In this document: piece by piece, positions 1 through 14,073 of the stretch
Layout of the letters: every line of letters begins with the position of its first letter
How positions within the stretch are numbered: the first letter of the stretch is position 1
DNA from: Styela clava
Taxonomy: Eukaryota > Chordata > Ascidiacea > Stolidobranchia > Styelidae
Reading direction: 5' to 3'
Length of the DNA stretch: 64,000 nt
Assembly: GCF_964204865.1 (NCBI RefSeq)
Contig: NC_135260.1
Coordinates: forward strand, 8,804,001 to 8,868,000
The notes under the pieces: generated by a model
What the model saw: the letters and a program-made list of their open reading frames with translations, nothing else
Database searches by the model: none
What the model was told of the DNA's origin: nothing
Made by a program: the position numbers and the translations under genes

Positions 1-588
1 TTTTGAGAAATCTCGAATCATCTCAACTCTATTTGTACCGGTTGGAACTAATGAACGTTTTCTGCCCGGATCGTCACGAAGATTCGTTTCATCGTAGTTG
101 AAGATGTTCGTTGCAGGTAAACGCATCACTATTTCTTTACTCTCGTTGAAGTAATTCACTATTTCCTCTGACCCCACGGCTGCACGTGCTCTTTTAATGT
201 TTGAGGCAACTCTTTTGGATAACCGCTGCCTTTTGCAAAAATTATCCACCCACATCGGGCCGGGTTTGTTGTTGGGGAACGTAGGAGAGCTTATTCCCAT
301 TGCATCCAAATAATTTTTGACAATGTTGCACATGTCCTCCGGTCCAATGGGATATCCCCAACGTGCAATGATTTCGAGGCTATTAGCAAATCGCTTCTCC
401 TCTTCATTGGTTAAACCAGTCGGGCGACCAATACTTTTAGTGTGAGTCTTCTTCATTTTGTCGAATAATGTCGACCTTTTCACGGCATTGCGTTTAGCTG
501 CTTTCGCATACGACATCCCTGCTCTAACATCAGCCATAGCCTTTTGCAAGTCCTCGCTATTGCAGGAGTTGTAAGTTCGCTTTGGCAT
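1..588 (-). CDS. pogo/Tigger-type transposase, 5' part (runs off left edge)
   Basis: An uninterrupted 196-codon minus-strand frame starts at the ATG at 588 and is still open at base 1. It begins MPKRTYNSCN and has the order expected of the pogo/Tigger/Jerky group of Tc1-mariner transposases: a psq-type helix-turn-helix (about residues 5-50), a CENP-B/Tc5-type DNA-binding region with a GPxW-like turn (KPGPMWVDNFCKR, about 115-130), then the start of the DDE nuclease domain. The motif FNYDETNLRDDPG near residue 170 contains the first catalytic Asp. No stop or frameshift is visible, so the copy could be recently active or domesticated; the second half of the DDE domain is outside the window. No terminal repeat could be identified upstream. 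The family call is by motif recognition. Confidence 0.8.
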   Translation of the reverse strand, partial: MPKRTYNSCNSEDLQKAMADVRAGMSYAKAAKRNAVKRSTLFDKMKKTHTKSIGRPTGLTNEEEKRFANSLEIIARWGYPIGPEDMCNIVKNYLDAMGISSPTFPNNKPGPMWVDNFCKRQRLSKRVASNIKRARAAVGSEEIVNYFNESKEIVMRLPATNIFNYDETNLRDDPGRKRSLVPTGTNRVEMIRDFSK

Positions 589-2623
589 CGTATTGATAGA
601 TCAGATTTAATGTGTTCACAGGTAGATAGATAAAGTCAAATGACAATAAACGGATAAAAACGGCAAAAAGAAACTTCGCCACTTTTTTTCATTTTGCGCC
701 TCACCTGTATGTGGTCCAACCTCCTGCTGTGTGCATCTATGTAGAGTTCTACGCTCACCTGTTAAAGATATTATTATCATCTGCCGATCGTAAACAGACA
801 TATCTAATCATTATGATCGTATAGATACATGTTTCAGGCCTAACGTATTACCAATTGCTACGGTATCTATCGGTGTCGGAGGAAGTATGCAAAAACAAAA
901 ATCGACAAATTTCATATGCATTAAGCGTATGCATACCCATATTTTTAAATAAACAAAATATGACTGAGACGATAGTGATGTTTTTGTAGGAATTAGTGAC
1001 TAGGATCATGGATAAGCATAATTTTTAAATTTCACAAAACTGGACGCCGCGATGTCTGGCGTTCAAATGTCGCAGCGAGTAACGCACGAGCTACGCAAAG
1101 TGACGTCGGCTACGAAGAGAGAGAAAGGGATTTGCGTCGTTGACGTCACGCTGTACGTAATCATCAAAACGTCGATATTTTGATGTAATTTTTAAATCTT
1201 TTTTTTTTTTTTTTTTTTTTTTATTGCATTTCATAAAATAAAACAATATTGCAATATAATTGCAATAAACAGTATCAATCAATAAATAATACATCACAGT
1301 AATACATAACAATATCATGGCAAATCATTTAGATTTTGATAAATTATTGCAGTAAACAATATTAATAAATAAATTTTAAATCAAAATAATCGATTTCACT
1401 CGAATCTCGTACGACACCTTGTGATCACTGTATTTTTTTGTATACATTGTGTACGCTATCTAGCGCTTGGCGGTGATTTGACGAAGGTAGCGTCTGTAGA
1501 AGTCACGATTTGAGCCGCTCGAAAAAACGGTGTCATTCTTTTGGTAAAATATGATTTTTTGAATGATAAAAAATCAAATCGAGCGATTGGAGGCTACGGC
1601 AGATTCAGATATGTAAGGCCTTACTATAGAAACCGACAGAAGCGCAATACGACGAAATTTAGTTGAGATATGAATGATTGCTTGGTTGAAAAAAGTAAAT
1701 CCACACAGTAAGTTTCGATTGAATTTCTCAGTCTTAATCCGGACACAGAAATCAAAGGCTGCACACAATTTGCGGTCTCCCTAAAACCAGGCACTTGCGA
1801 ATTCAGGCACTTTTTCAGGCACCATTTCAGGCACTTTGATATTTTTTATTTTAGGGATACAGGGATAGGGATATAATTTACATATTTATCCAGGGGGAGA
1901 GGAAAGCCGATAAGACAGCTTATCCATATGGTGAACCAACCATTTTTACCGTACGTCATTGGGGTTTCCAATTTTCCTGACAAGATAATTAGATTTTAAA
2001 TAAATTTTTGCATCCCTATATTGCAGTATTGCAGTATTGCAATAAAACAATACTATTTCCGATTTATTAGGGTATAAATATTTGTATTCGCTTCAAAACC
2101 TGAAAACGGATGGCCTATCTATATTCAGATACCTATTGTAGGTAGGTACGGTACGGTACGTACTACCGGTACATACTGTACATCATCATACAGTCGTATT
2201 TATTTATTTTAGCATATGTATATGTATATGCATTTTAGCACGAGGTCACCGCCGATCTCGAATAGAATTATTTGATTAGTTTATATTCAGTAAAAAGTCT
2301 TGTTTGTAGTACCGTACGGTACAGTAGTGCCTGTGTCCCTGTTCAGATGCTTCCCGTACCGGTACCGCCGTACCGGTATTCTGGTATTCCACTTGCATGA
2401 ATGCTTTTTTCTGAAACTTCATTCTCAAAACTGTGATTACTTTTCTACCATCAGTTTTGTATAGTCTATTAAATCATATAGGCTAGTTTTTAAGAGAGCA
2501 TATGTTCTTACCGCTGTATTGGTACGGTACCGTAATAATCTAATGTTATAACGACGAGCAGAAGAGTGTGTTATACAAATTCAACTTTTCATCTTGCTGT
2601 GTTGTAACTTTTGAGCAACGAAA
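589..2623. other. intergenic, no gene recognised
   Basis: No convincing coding exon was found. The stretch holds a poly(T) run at 1199-1222, four loosely spaced copies of a CAGGCAC motif at 1788-1832, and clusters of GGTACC/TACCGGTA-like palindromes at about 2135-2175 and 2310-2390. The short frames at 616-801, 1091-1318 and 1574-1768 are low-complexity or unlike any known protein. The part nearest 2624 presumably holds the promoter and 5' UTR of the transporter gene, but no TATA box or initiator stands out. Confidence 0.5.
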
Positions 2624-4979
2624 ATGGCTCTCATACCCCAAACAACTGTGCATCGTATAGTTATGCACACCATTGTAATACTTTTTGGAATTGGAGCATG
2701 GGTTGCAATAAATGGAGTGTTTGTTGAATTACCAATCCTTGTTGATAAGCTTCCTGAAGGCTGGAGTCTTCCATCATTTATGGTTTTATTGACCCAAGCT
2801 GCAAATGTTGGACCATTGGTTGTTGCTCTGATGCAGGTAATTTTGTATTGTGACATTTGTAAGACTAAATTTTGTAAATAAACTGATAGAGAAAGAGTGT
2901 CATTTGAAATCAAACTTTATTGCTTTTATGTAAACTTCATAGTAGGTCATAGTATATTTATGATGACCTATATGGTAAAATATATTGAAATTCCAATTAC
3001 TTTATCTATTTTTATTTTATCCAATTTTTCATTTCAGGCATTTGCACCAAGACATTACCATCAGAATGCTCTTATTTACATCATGCTTGTACTTGGAACA
3101 TTGTCATGCTTCCTGCTTATATTTGTATGGGACATCACCACAGTTGTGGCAGGGAACGAACATAGCATAGCCTTTTTTGCTTTGTTTCTAGTACTGGCTT
3201 TTGTTGATTGTACATCCTCAGTTACTTTTATGCCATTCATGACACGATTCCAGTCTGTTTTTCTTACAACGTACTTTATTGGTGAAGGATTAAGTGGTTT
3301 TGTACCAAGTATTTTTGCTCTCATACAAGGAGCATCAGAGGCGTACTGCAAGAATGAATCATTTGTGAATACGACTACAAATGAGACGACCTACCATATT
3401 GTTACACATTATTATGATCCTCGCTTCTCAGCAGAAGTGTTTTTTGGGTTTCTTTGTGTCATGATGATATGCTGCTCTGCTGCTTTCATTATGCTGAATC
3501 ATCTGAGAATTGCAAAATCTTTTATGCAAGAAGAAGATCAAGACTCACATGATTATGATGAGACTGATGTACACAAGTCAACTTCAACTGAATTATCAAC
3601 TTTAGATCCAGATAATGGAACAGAATTTTATACTAGAGGGAAAGAGCAGACACTAGATGATATTACAAGTCAAACATTACCTTCATCAAGAAGAAAATTG
3701 TCGTACCAACAATACGCTTATTTTTATTTGATGGTTCTATGGATCAGTGGAATCTCAAATGGTGTTATGCCTTCTGTTATATCATATTCATCTTTGCCTT
3801 ATGGTCAATTGCCATATCATTTTGCTGCCACACTTGGGGCAATGGCAAATCCAGTTGCCTGTTTCATTGCGTTATTTCTGCCGGTAACTTCAGAGTTAAT
3901 CATTGCTGTTTTTGTCACTATTACAACAGGTCAGTGGGTTTATTGTTCTGCTGTTTAAGCTGCGATTTCTTATTAAAAAGTTAGTAATTGATTAATTGTG
4001 TATTGTGTTAATATTAATATGATTTATAATTTGGAAGAATGGTGGCATTACTTGAAGATCTATAAAAATTGAATCTATAAAAAAGTCACTGTATTTCCAA
4101 TGATTCTATTTTATTTATGGATACTGATTCTTGTCCAATTTATTTAGAACTCACATTTGCTTAATAATTATATGTTTAACATAACCAATAACCATATGCT
4201 AAGTGATTAGGAAGAACTCCGTTTTACTGCGTAATCAGAAGAACTCTCATATTCTTCCCTTAATGTTCTGAAACATATTTTTCTCTTTGTTGAATTAAAT
4301 TTAAAATTTGAGTTAATTGAAGGTTTATTTCAGGTTTTGCGTCATATCTCATGTTGTTGGCAGTTGAAAGTCCATGTCCAATACTTGTTGATACCAATGG
4401 TGGTGCGATACTTATGGTGAGATATAATTATTTAAAATTTTTTGTTTCTGTAAATTTCAGTTTGAAAAAGTGTTTCTTATATATTGATGAATTGTTCCTT
4501 ACAAATTTCAATAATTTACGTCGGTTGTGAATTGTGATATCACTGATATTGACTGAAATTTCTAGGTGGTTTCGTTGAACTTTTGTTACCTCTTCCCCTC
4601 TTACATGATTTTATAAACATCAGACTGGGTGGTTATTCTTGATTTTACTGATAGATTCTTAAGATATTAATATGATAGTGTCTAGTGATCGCTAATCTAA
4701 TAGAAAAATGACATAGGCTATAATATGTTTTGTGATTCAGACATATTTGTATATATCTCTTTTCAGGTTATATCTCAAATCATGTTTGTGTTTACAACAT
4801 CTTATGCAAAAGTATCAATAGGTCAAATATTACGGGAAAGAGGACATCCAAAATCATTGGTCTGGTATGGTGCATTCACGCAACTTGGGTCATTAATTGG
4901 TGCATTGATCATGTTTCCGCTTGTCAATATCTATTATCTTTTTACACCTGGCGATCAGTGCACCACTGTTTGCGGATGA
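2624..4979 (+). CDS. SLC52A: SLC52A-type riboflavin transporter, four exons
   Basis: Coding exons at 2624-2836, 3038-3929, 4334-4416 and 4767-4979 join in phase (0, 1, 0) into a 466-residue protein, the usual length for the SLC52 (RFVT) family. All introns are GT-AG. The N-terminus with [17 protein letters not shown] and the repeated hydrophobic segments fit an 11-helix plasma-membrane riboflavin carrier. A long hydrophilic loop rich in Asp, Ser and Thr (about residues 240-300) separates the two halves. The Cys-containing tail (GDQCTTVCG) also fits the family. The ATG at 2624 is the first in frame and has a purine at -3. Vertebrates have several SLC52A paralogues and I cannot say which is orthologous. 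The second exon is unusually long because the middle of the protein is intronless. Confidence 0.9.
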
Positions 4980-6613
4980 GAAAATTAGGATGCGATTGCT
5001 TTACTGATGACCAGCTTCAACATTCCCTTGTACATTCTTGGTTTCTATGGTTGTTAATACTGATTCTTTTCGAGTTTTGTATTATAGGAGAATTTTGCAC
5101 CATATTGTTTTTTTGTGATTACAGTACCATTCCATGGCTACTTTTTGGTTTTTATTTTTCAAAAAGATGTTTGTTTTCTGTTATAAAATCATGGCTTATT
5201 TATTTAACAGTCAAATATGAATAATACATTTTGTGAGTATAATAGGTCTTTAATATTTTGTGCCTTGGTCGTTTTATCATGTGTATGACATTCGCAACTG
5301 TGCATTTAGCAGTTATATGCTGGTAATTCTTTACAAATATATGCTGCCATTTACTGTTCATATATGAAATATCTCTTCGCTGAAAATGTCAGTCCGGTGT
5401 CTACTGTTCATTAAGGTCAGCAAGATCAGGGTTAGAAAAATTTTCACTTTTATTCTCTCCCACATTATTTGACACACGATTGACCAAGTTCAATGTTTTT
5501 ACATTTCAAAGTACTTGCCGTACATGTAGTATTCTTCAACTGTGTCTCTCATTACTATAATTCAGATATTGAAAATATATGTATAACTTAAGCGGTGAAA
5601 TATATTATTCATACAGTCATTTGTAAAAATGTTGTTTTTGTATATGTCTTATATGTCAAGTGACTTCTGTGTTATAAATGTCAGTGTTTATCCTTGATTT
5701 TCAAACTATCATTGAAGTTTATTATGTAAATGTTACCTAGCAATATGCTTCGTATTTGTGTAGGGATTAAATGTGGTCATCTGCATCAAGTTTAGCAATG
5801 TTTATGCCATCATGTTATTCCTTCATTTAAACAGAAATGCTTTGGCAGAGAAAATATATTCTAATTATCTAATACATCTTCTTCTATATTGTCTTTTGTT
5901 GTGATTATGCAGATTACACTCTTCTCTTTTTTTAGAAAACTTTCTTTTATGACATGAGGTTAAATCCTTCTTTCCAATTACAATAATATGAGATTGACCC
6001 AACTGTGACTAAAAACTGTGAAATGTTTGACCCGCTCTTTGAGGTCATCGTGCACAAGAATGCCTTGGCAAAATTGAAATAAATTAATGTGTGATAGTTT
6101 GATACCAATTTAATTGGATAATTAATTAATTATCATACATTGAGGACTTCAATTGAAGTTGAATATTTATGCAGACATTCCAATTTAGATCTCAGGTTTA
6201 CCTTCTGCTCGGGTATTGTTCAATACTCACCAATTTACTTGGCGAGTATTAAAATGGCGGTCAAACTAGGAAAATTTGTTACTTCTAAACCCAGTTGCAT
6301 ATAAGTAACCAATTTTTATAAAACTTGGTTTTGAACTAGTATGCAAAACATGATGTTTCACTTCAGTTTATGATTCTTCAATGATGATTATAATCGCTGT
6401 CGTCCGTCATTGTATGGTATCATATTTAATCATTGATACCCTATCATATTTATGTGTCAACATTGTCATAATTATAAATATTGTAGATGCCATTCTTATT
6501 TGCTGACTTTTTTTCTTTATAAATAGTTGCACTATTTGTCATTTCAGATCGGTTAAATATTGGTATTTAATGCAAGTGATTGTTGTTAAACATTGAGTGT
6601 AATAATCATCAGC
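4980..6613. other. intergenic, no gene recognised
   Basis: AT-rich spacer between the transporter stop codon and the GALC start. It should hold the transporter 3' UTR and the GALC promoter. An AATAAA hexamer lies at 6078-6083, far from the stop codon. No coding exon, RNA gene or transposon end was recognised. The frame at 4958-5224 is a shadow overlapping the last exon. Confidence 0.5.
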
Positions 6614-9600
6614 ATGTTGAAATTTCAAGTTACTACTTTGCTCTCGGTTATCACAATCTGCTCTAGCTTGCGATATGGGTCACATTTTGATGAACCTGTT
6701 CTGCATATGGTAAAATCAGCTAGCAGTGGTGTAAAAGATCAAGAAACTACATACAAAATAAGTGACGCTGGTGGTTACGGTCGTATATTTGATGGAATTG
6801 GTGGACTCTCTGGTGGAGGTGCTACTTCTAGACTCCTAGTAAATTATCCAGAAAAATACAGGAACCAGATTTTAGATTACCTGTTCAAGCCTAACTTTGG
6901 AGCATCATTACATATACTGAAAGTTGAAATAGGTGGTGATGCTCAATCAACTGATGGATCGGAGTCATCTCACATGCATACAGAGGATGAAACACCAAAT
7001 TTTAATCGAGGGTATGTATACCAGAATTTTAAACTTTTTACTATCAAAAAAATTCTTATTGCCTTAGTTGTAGTTGATGTTGATGAAGAGATGTTAGTGA
7101 ATTGACATAAAATGATACAAGTTGCTATGCTCTTATTAAAGACTATATGTAAAACATATACTTTTATGTACAGGGTTTAAAATAGTAATTGTATTTTTGT
7201 CCAGTGTTTTCTAACTGATTTATGATGCCCCAGTTAGACAGTGGGTATAGTTCAATGGATCTCTAACATTCAATGATCCGATGCCCCCTTTCAAAGTATC
7301 TCAATACTAATGGCCACATGCTTTTCAATAGAAAAGTATGGTTTGTGATTGTTTCCAGTAGTTATTTTATCATGTTTAATAATAATAAAAACACATGTAG
7401 TTCTAAATTCCTAATGTGTGACATCCCTAGTTGAAATGAAATTTGAATATGTGCAATGAAATTGTAATCTTTTATTCATGATGTTTGTTATCAAACACTG
7501 ATAGTCAAATAGCAGGTTAGGCATTATGTGCATTCCGTTCCCATGCATGCAGTGAAATTTTATCAAGTGTTATTAAAATTTATAAATGATATCAAATAAC
7601 TTTGCACAAATGACTTGGACAGTGGTGTGGATGAGTATGCAATTTTTTGTTTGTTTGTGGATGTATATCATTATTTTTCTTTAAACTTAAAAGTTTTCTA
7701 CTTAGCCTAAGACTTTAACTCTCTGCCAATCTAACTGACAATAATATTTTTTCCCATATTATTTTATTAAAAGTTGCCTCACACCTTATCCCTAAACAAG
7801 GCTTTTTTCAAGCATTCACAGCCCGCTATGTTTTGGAAAAAGTACAATATTTGAGCGTACGGGCTAACCAATTTTAAACACCCTTGGTGGGGAAATCAAC
7901 CTGATTTGACGGTTCGCAATCATTGTTGAATTTTGTAACAAACTATCGTTTTTTGTTAGTACACTGTACGCATTATGGTATTCTGTATATCTACTGGTAT
8001 ATTATAGGTATGAATGGTGGCTGATGAAAGAAGCAAAACAAAGAAATCCTGACATCAAATTAGTGGGATTGCCGTGGGCATGGCCTGGTTGGGTAGGTCA
8101 GGGAACTGCTTGGCCATTCACAAATAACACAAAAGCAGTGGGATATATAATATCATGGATTCTTGGGGCCAAATCTGAACATGGTCTGACGATTGATTAT
8201 ATTGGAATCTGGAATGAAAGACCATATGATGCAGGATATATAAAGGTAATAAATGATTTAAAAATTATTTTTTGGAGGCTGAATTCTTGAATGCTAAATA
8301 TGTACCAAGCATAAGAACTGCAAATCAAAATCAGTTTTAATTGAAAAAAGTTTGAATAAAATAATGCATATGAAAAAGAAAGTTTTAACATTTCTAAAAT
8401 AATTTTAATGTGTTTGCATATAATCTGGTATGATTTGAATTTTAATGTCTTCCCAGGCTGGAAAATCCCATAATTGTGAAATTGTGATTGATGGCACAGA
8501 TTTGTGCCTGTAATATGAGAATTATTTTGATGCAAAATTAGTCAGCAGTGTGGTCATCTTTTACAAAGTTTTTGATTGTACCATGAATTGCAGCTTGTAA
8601 TTTATCTCTCGTATATTTGTTTTTTGTATAAACCACACACATTATGGTTTCAGTTGGCCAATTTTCTTATTGCTTCAAAAACAAGTTTCATTGAACAACT
8701 AAAATGATTATCTTATTGCAGCTTCTCAGGAAAATGCTTGACAGTCATAGTCTATCCAATGTAGCAATTATAGCTGCTGATGAATCACTTAGTTCAACAA
8801 TTGCTCAGGCGATCTTGAATGATTCTGAATTAGGTAATGCAGTTGAAATAATTGGGACACATTATCCTGGTACAATATCAACATCGAAAGCGATTCAGAC
8901 TCAAAAGAAATTGTGGGCCAGTGAAGATTACAGCACATATAATGATTATATTGGTATGTAAACAGTAAACACCCTCATGATATTTTATGTAATCATTGAA
9001 TGAATATGCTTGTTATATGATATTGATTTGAATTCACGTGTTTTATTATGCTGTACTGTTGCGGAATTATATATATGATTTAAGTTATAATATCATGGAA
9101 AATTTTATGTTGGCAATTGCCAAACTGGAAAGACACAGGCCCTACCAAATATTATTATCACTTCATATATCCATAGATATTAGTGGCTGCTTGTACAGGG
9201 CCTTGTTTGAAGCAAATAGAAAAATTAATCAATAGAAAATAAACATTGTATGAACAAACATACTTAACAAAATCAACTCTTTGAAGATGGCTTTCTTTCT
9301 TTGTAATTTCCTCCTTTTTCTCCATATTTTGTATTGTTGTTATCGTCTTCTGGCGTAATAAGCAGCTTGAATCCCACACTTTTACAGGTGCAGGTTGTTG
9401 GGCTCGTATTTTAAACCAGAATTATGTGAATGGCAACATGACTGCTACGATTTCTTGGAACTTAATCGCAAGTTATTATGACAATCTTCCCTTTAAAAGA
9501 TGTTCTCTGATGACGGCAGTTGAACCATGGAGTGGGCATTATGAAGTTCCCAGTGTTGTATGGATAACTGCACACACAACCCAATTTTCACGACCTGGCT

Positions 9601-12354
9601 GGATGTATTTAAAAACTGTAGGGCATTTGGAGAAAGGAGGCAGTTATGTGGCATTGAGCAATGGCAAAGAATTGACAATTGTAGTAGAAACTATGTCGCA
9701 TGATCATTCTAAATGTATTAGACCCCCATTACCAGGATATACTGTAGAAGCACAGAGTGTTACTTTTGAATTGGATGGATCTTTTGCGTCATCTGTCAAA
9801 AGTTTGAATATATGGACTTCAGAAATTGGAAAAGATTCCACTGATGATCAAATATTCAAGCATTCAACAGTGACAGTTTCTGACAACAAATTTACAATAA
9901 TGATGGAACCTGATAAAGTGGTGACCCTGGCAACTGTATCAACAGGTGAGTTTTAGCGTTTTTTTAATTTTGCTTTATTCCCTCATTGACTTTGAGTAAA
10001 GCTTGAAATTGTAGTCTCGCATCTTTTATTATTTTCATTGGAACAAGAAAGCAATACTCAATTAGTAGGGCGCCAAGGCGGCGTTGGTCCCACTCGCTCA
10101 AACAAGCAAAAATAGTACAGGGGATTGAGGGGAACTTATATAATACTCCATTGCCAAGTATAGGGACAAAGTAAGAGATTTCATTACTGGTTGAATATAG
10201 TCATGTATGCAAACAGTGTTTGTTCATCACATGATCTCCATTCTCCAATATCAATCATGCTGTGACATGATTTATTCAGTTGAGGTTGAAACAAATCAAC
10301 ACAGGACAAAATAAAAAAGTAGGAGCTTTCTGTAAAAATTTCAACCATTTTATTTTGTGGACCAATATAGCTTATCTTACCTATAGCTTTTGAAAATTGG
10401 AAAGCAACTGGTTTAGTAGTCAGAGAAGGGCAATGTTCGCAATAATAACAACAATTCAACAAAATGATCCAATCCATAGGTCCACTTTGTGCCTGGAAAA
10501 TGTCTCCTAAAAGATAGGTCGATTCCTAAATGATCAAGCCATATAAAATTGATATCTTAACCCACATAAGCACTCTGAACAACACAAGTTTATTAAAACA
10601 ATCCACTTGGTGTTTAATAACAGGACAACAACAACGACCACCGACAAAATAGTAATTAGGCGGGGGTTGCTTGCTTAGACCAACATTATTCAGCACTAGA
10701 CTAATGATTACATCAATTCACTGTGTATTTTCAGGTAACAAAGGTTTTTATGATGGAGTGCCTGCTTCATCACCCTTTCCATTTCCATATGAAGATAATT
10801 TTGACAACATGACACAATACACAGAAGCACATAATTTTGCTGATCAGTCTGGTACTTTTGAAATTTATGAAAACAAGACAAGTACAGATGGGCACCAGTG
10901 GACAATGAGACAGGTGCAGTAAGAGAATTATTTTTTTGCAATATACAGGATGTCACGTAATAGTACTAAAAATCTAGTTGCAAAAAAGAAAAGGCAATAG
11001 CCACATTATGCAGTACGATGGTATTTTAAGTATTGATAGAGGTATTGCGTGCTCCCAGGAAAGCAGGTATGTCAAATGACAACAGGATTTGACAAACATT
11101 GAAGATTATATTTGGCTTTGCCTGTATGAAAATGTGTGTCCGGGTCTTTCACTTTACTTTGGTGAATGGTTGGATAGAATGATCTAATGATAGCTTATTG
11201 TGTTCAATAAATATTAAATTTATGTAATTTACTAACAATTTAAGACAGCGTTGAGTGAGATTGCTTCAATTGTTTTATCTATTGATATATATTCAATAAA
11301 TGCCTTCTGTAAAAATTAAAATATACATATTATTTTATGTAGGTTGTTCCACAAAGACCTTTAACATGGTGTGATGATTCAGATTCGCCCATAACACTGA
11401 TTGGAAATCATTCCTGGACAAATATGAATGTCACTGTCGATGTCAAGTTGGAAGATTCATCCGGTGTGTTTGTAGCTGCCAGAGTTGATGCTGGAGGTTG
11501 TGATGTTCGCAATGCAAAGGGAGTATTCTTATGGCTACACAAAGATCAATCATGGACATTAACAACAACATTAGAAAGAAATAAGGTAAGTTTTGTTTGC
11601 ACCTAAGCAAAACTTTGATATTGAAGTTGAGTCCAACGTCTTTATCTTGTTTATTTAAAACAAGCATTGAATTGAATGCATTTCAATTGAGCTTGATTTA
11701 AACTCTTATGTTGAGAGTGTGAATGCACCAATCAAGATATCACTAATTGAAAATATTTTTTAAGTAAATTAAGTTCTTGTGAGGTTATGTATAATATAAT
11801 AAATATTAGCTAATAGAGTAAGCTATTATGCATATGGGAGGGATATCATGGCTCGGTAGTCGCATTGGATCTGGAAATAGATAGACATGGACTTGATTAA
11901 TTGAGAAACCCATATCTGACTATTGCCTATGTGAACCACCCTTTAGCTGCTAGTCTAGCAATGCCCTATATAAATTCATACAATTATTTCCATGTAAATT
12001 CAACATACAAAGGAATGGAAACGCAATTCCAAACAAAAGTCTTTTGACTGGATATTTGCTTAGTTATGCACTTTGAATAATGTATTCTCCTTGCTTTGTT
12101 TCTAGTATTTAGGTCGATGCTACTCTGACTGGGGATGTTGGCAAGGAATAGGCCTAAAAATGAATCAATCTGGATGGAACACAATCTCGGTTGCCATTAC
12201 CGACACTGTCGTTTACGGATACTTGAATTCTTTACAAATTTTCAAGAAATCTCTTTCTGATTTACCTGATATACCTAAAAATGGCTGGGCTGCTTTCGGC
12301 GTTCAGTCGTTTGCTTATGCACAATTTGATAATTTTGTTGTCAAAAAGGCATGA
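6614..12354 (+). CDS. GALC: galactosylceramidase (GH59), seven exons
   Basis: Coding exons 6614-7011, 8008-8245, 8722-8953, 9388-9945, 10735-10913, 11343-11585 and 12106-12354 join in consistent phases into 698 residues, against about 670-685 for vertebrate GALC. This lysosomal enzyme removes galactose from galactosylceramide and psychosine. A hydrophobic signal-peptide-like N-terminus precedes the glycosidase barrel. The acid/base Glu is E203 in GIWNERPYD and the nucleophile is E280 in LWASEDYS; their spacing matches the human pair. The block [16 protein letters not shown] and [11 protein letters not shown] follows, and a lectin-like C-terminal domain ends with [19 protein letters not shown] chose the ATG at 6614 because it starts the signal peptide; the frame upstream has no ATG. 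Exon 4 fuses what are several exons in vertebrates. The final exon reappears as an inverted fragment near 27.8 kb. Confidence 0.95.
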
Positions 12355-12963
12355 TTCATTCAAATTGTAAGCAGATTTATTGCCAAATAAAATGGAATAG
12401 AAATCAAAACAGTGTACCTAGATTGCAATATTATCATTTCATTGAAATACATCATTTCCATCTCAGCTGATCGATATTGAATATAATTATGATTATGCAA
12501 TTTTTCTTTGTACTCATTAATTCTGATATTACAGTATATTTTTACAATCTTCACTATGATAACGTGCTATGCTGATGATTTATACATTGTTTCAATTACT
12601 CATATGCAGTATGGTGCCCTTCAATTGTGCTATTAATTTTTTTTAAATTAATAAAAGTGACAGAAATATTATGAAAAAATCGTGAATTATTCGTTTCTAT
12701 GGGCGGTAAAACTATTTGTAACCTTCAAAAACTGGTATGGGCAAACTACGACCCGCAGGCCAAGTCCTGCCCATTGGGTAATTCAATCTGACCCACCGGA
12801 TGCTGCCACAAACAAACCAATATCAAATTTGCTGTTCTACCTAAAAAATAACTCAGGGAATTTATTGAAATTGCGATTAAATTTAGTTTTGGCACAAATT
12901 ATTGTTTTTTGCTTTTGTAGCACTGTAAATATTGTTTCTAAAATTAACTTTTACGTACTACAT

Positions 12964-14065
12964 TAGGGGTTAACATATCTGGAAAGACAAATCCCTGACA
13001 GAATTTTAATGAGCCACATTGACCAATTTTACAACCAAAACAAATATATTGTGGTAGAAATTCACGATGTATCCAAAGACACAAGCTGTCGCCACTTTTT
13101 TTTTGGGAATAGAATAATTAAAGCAGCAAAATTATTGCCTAATCTTCAGCAATAGTGACTAAACGTTAGCACGGAATAAAGTAAGTGACAGGTAGTGCTA
13201 TAGCAACTAACCCCCAAATGTACCCCATTTCATGTTGAAATCATCATGACAAAGTTAATTTTTCCCAAAATTCGAACAAAGACTTTCGTAGGAATCAAAT
13301 TACACCAGGTTTAAGAACATAACAGGTTCCACCTAGTCATTATCAAATTAAAATTTATATTCTTAAGACCTTTGGCACTGATTGAAATAATTATATCTAA
13401 GTTCCCATCCGTACGATGTACATAATTACCCTTATTGAGATAATAGGAATTTCTGTTTATAACGTGAATCACGAGCTCACGTTTACAGCATTTAATTGGA
13501 TTTATGATCAACGTATAAATACGACTCCGATATCTTTCGAGAGGGGATAGAAGACGATGTAAACCATTCTAAGCTAGTCTGGATAAATGTTATAAGATTT
13601 ATATTCTGTGTATCGTGGAAATCTGAGAATAAAATCATATAGAGATTTTTAACGCATCTTCATTCACGTGGGCGTTGAAGCTGAAGGGTGAACGGGTGAC
13701 TTGCAAGTTCTGAGACAATCTACGAAATAGCAATATACGGTAACATCCCATTCATTTACTAATCACATATGCTATAGTGCAACCAAATTACCGAGTACAA
13801 AATGCTGGCAATTCAGGTCATATGTGACATAGTTTTCTGAATGCGATGCAATCCGTGTAGCACAAAAAAGCTTGCATGTGACATATCTCTGTAAAAATAG
13901 GACTTCGTGGATGCGCAATATATAAAAACTTGAGGATTTGTAGCAGGAATTCTCTGTATTGGAAATCCCTGACATTTGGGCACTTTTTAATATTTCTCCC
14001 TGACGCAAATTTGACCACTAAAATTCCGGACATGTCAGGGAAAAATCTGGCGTATGGCAACCCTA
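12964..14065. mobile_element. nested DNA element, TAGGG..CCCTA ends
   Basis: It starts TAGGGGTTAACAT and ends with the complement of TAGGGTTGCCAT, with further similarity inwards around CCCTGACA. Comparison with the uninterrupted copy in unit B shows that this block is extra. The target there reads ACTTACAT; the degraded flanks here are TACTACAT and ACTTAGAT. A hAT-type non-autonomous element is likely. The frame at 13930-14403 crosses its end into the next element and is not a gene. Confidence 0.6.
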
Positions 14066-14073
14066 ACTTAGAT

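Noticed and set aside
2581-2913. 110-codon minus-strand frame over SLC52A exon 1
   Set aside because: Antisense to a well-supported exon and not family-like.
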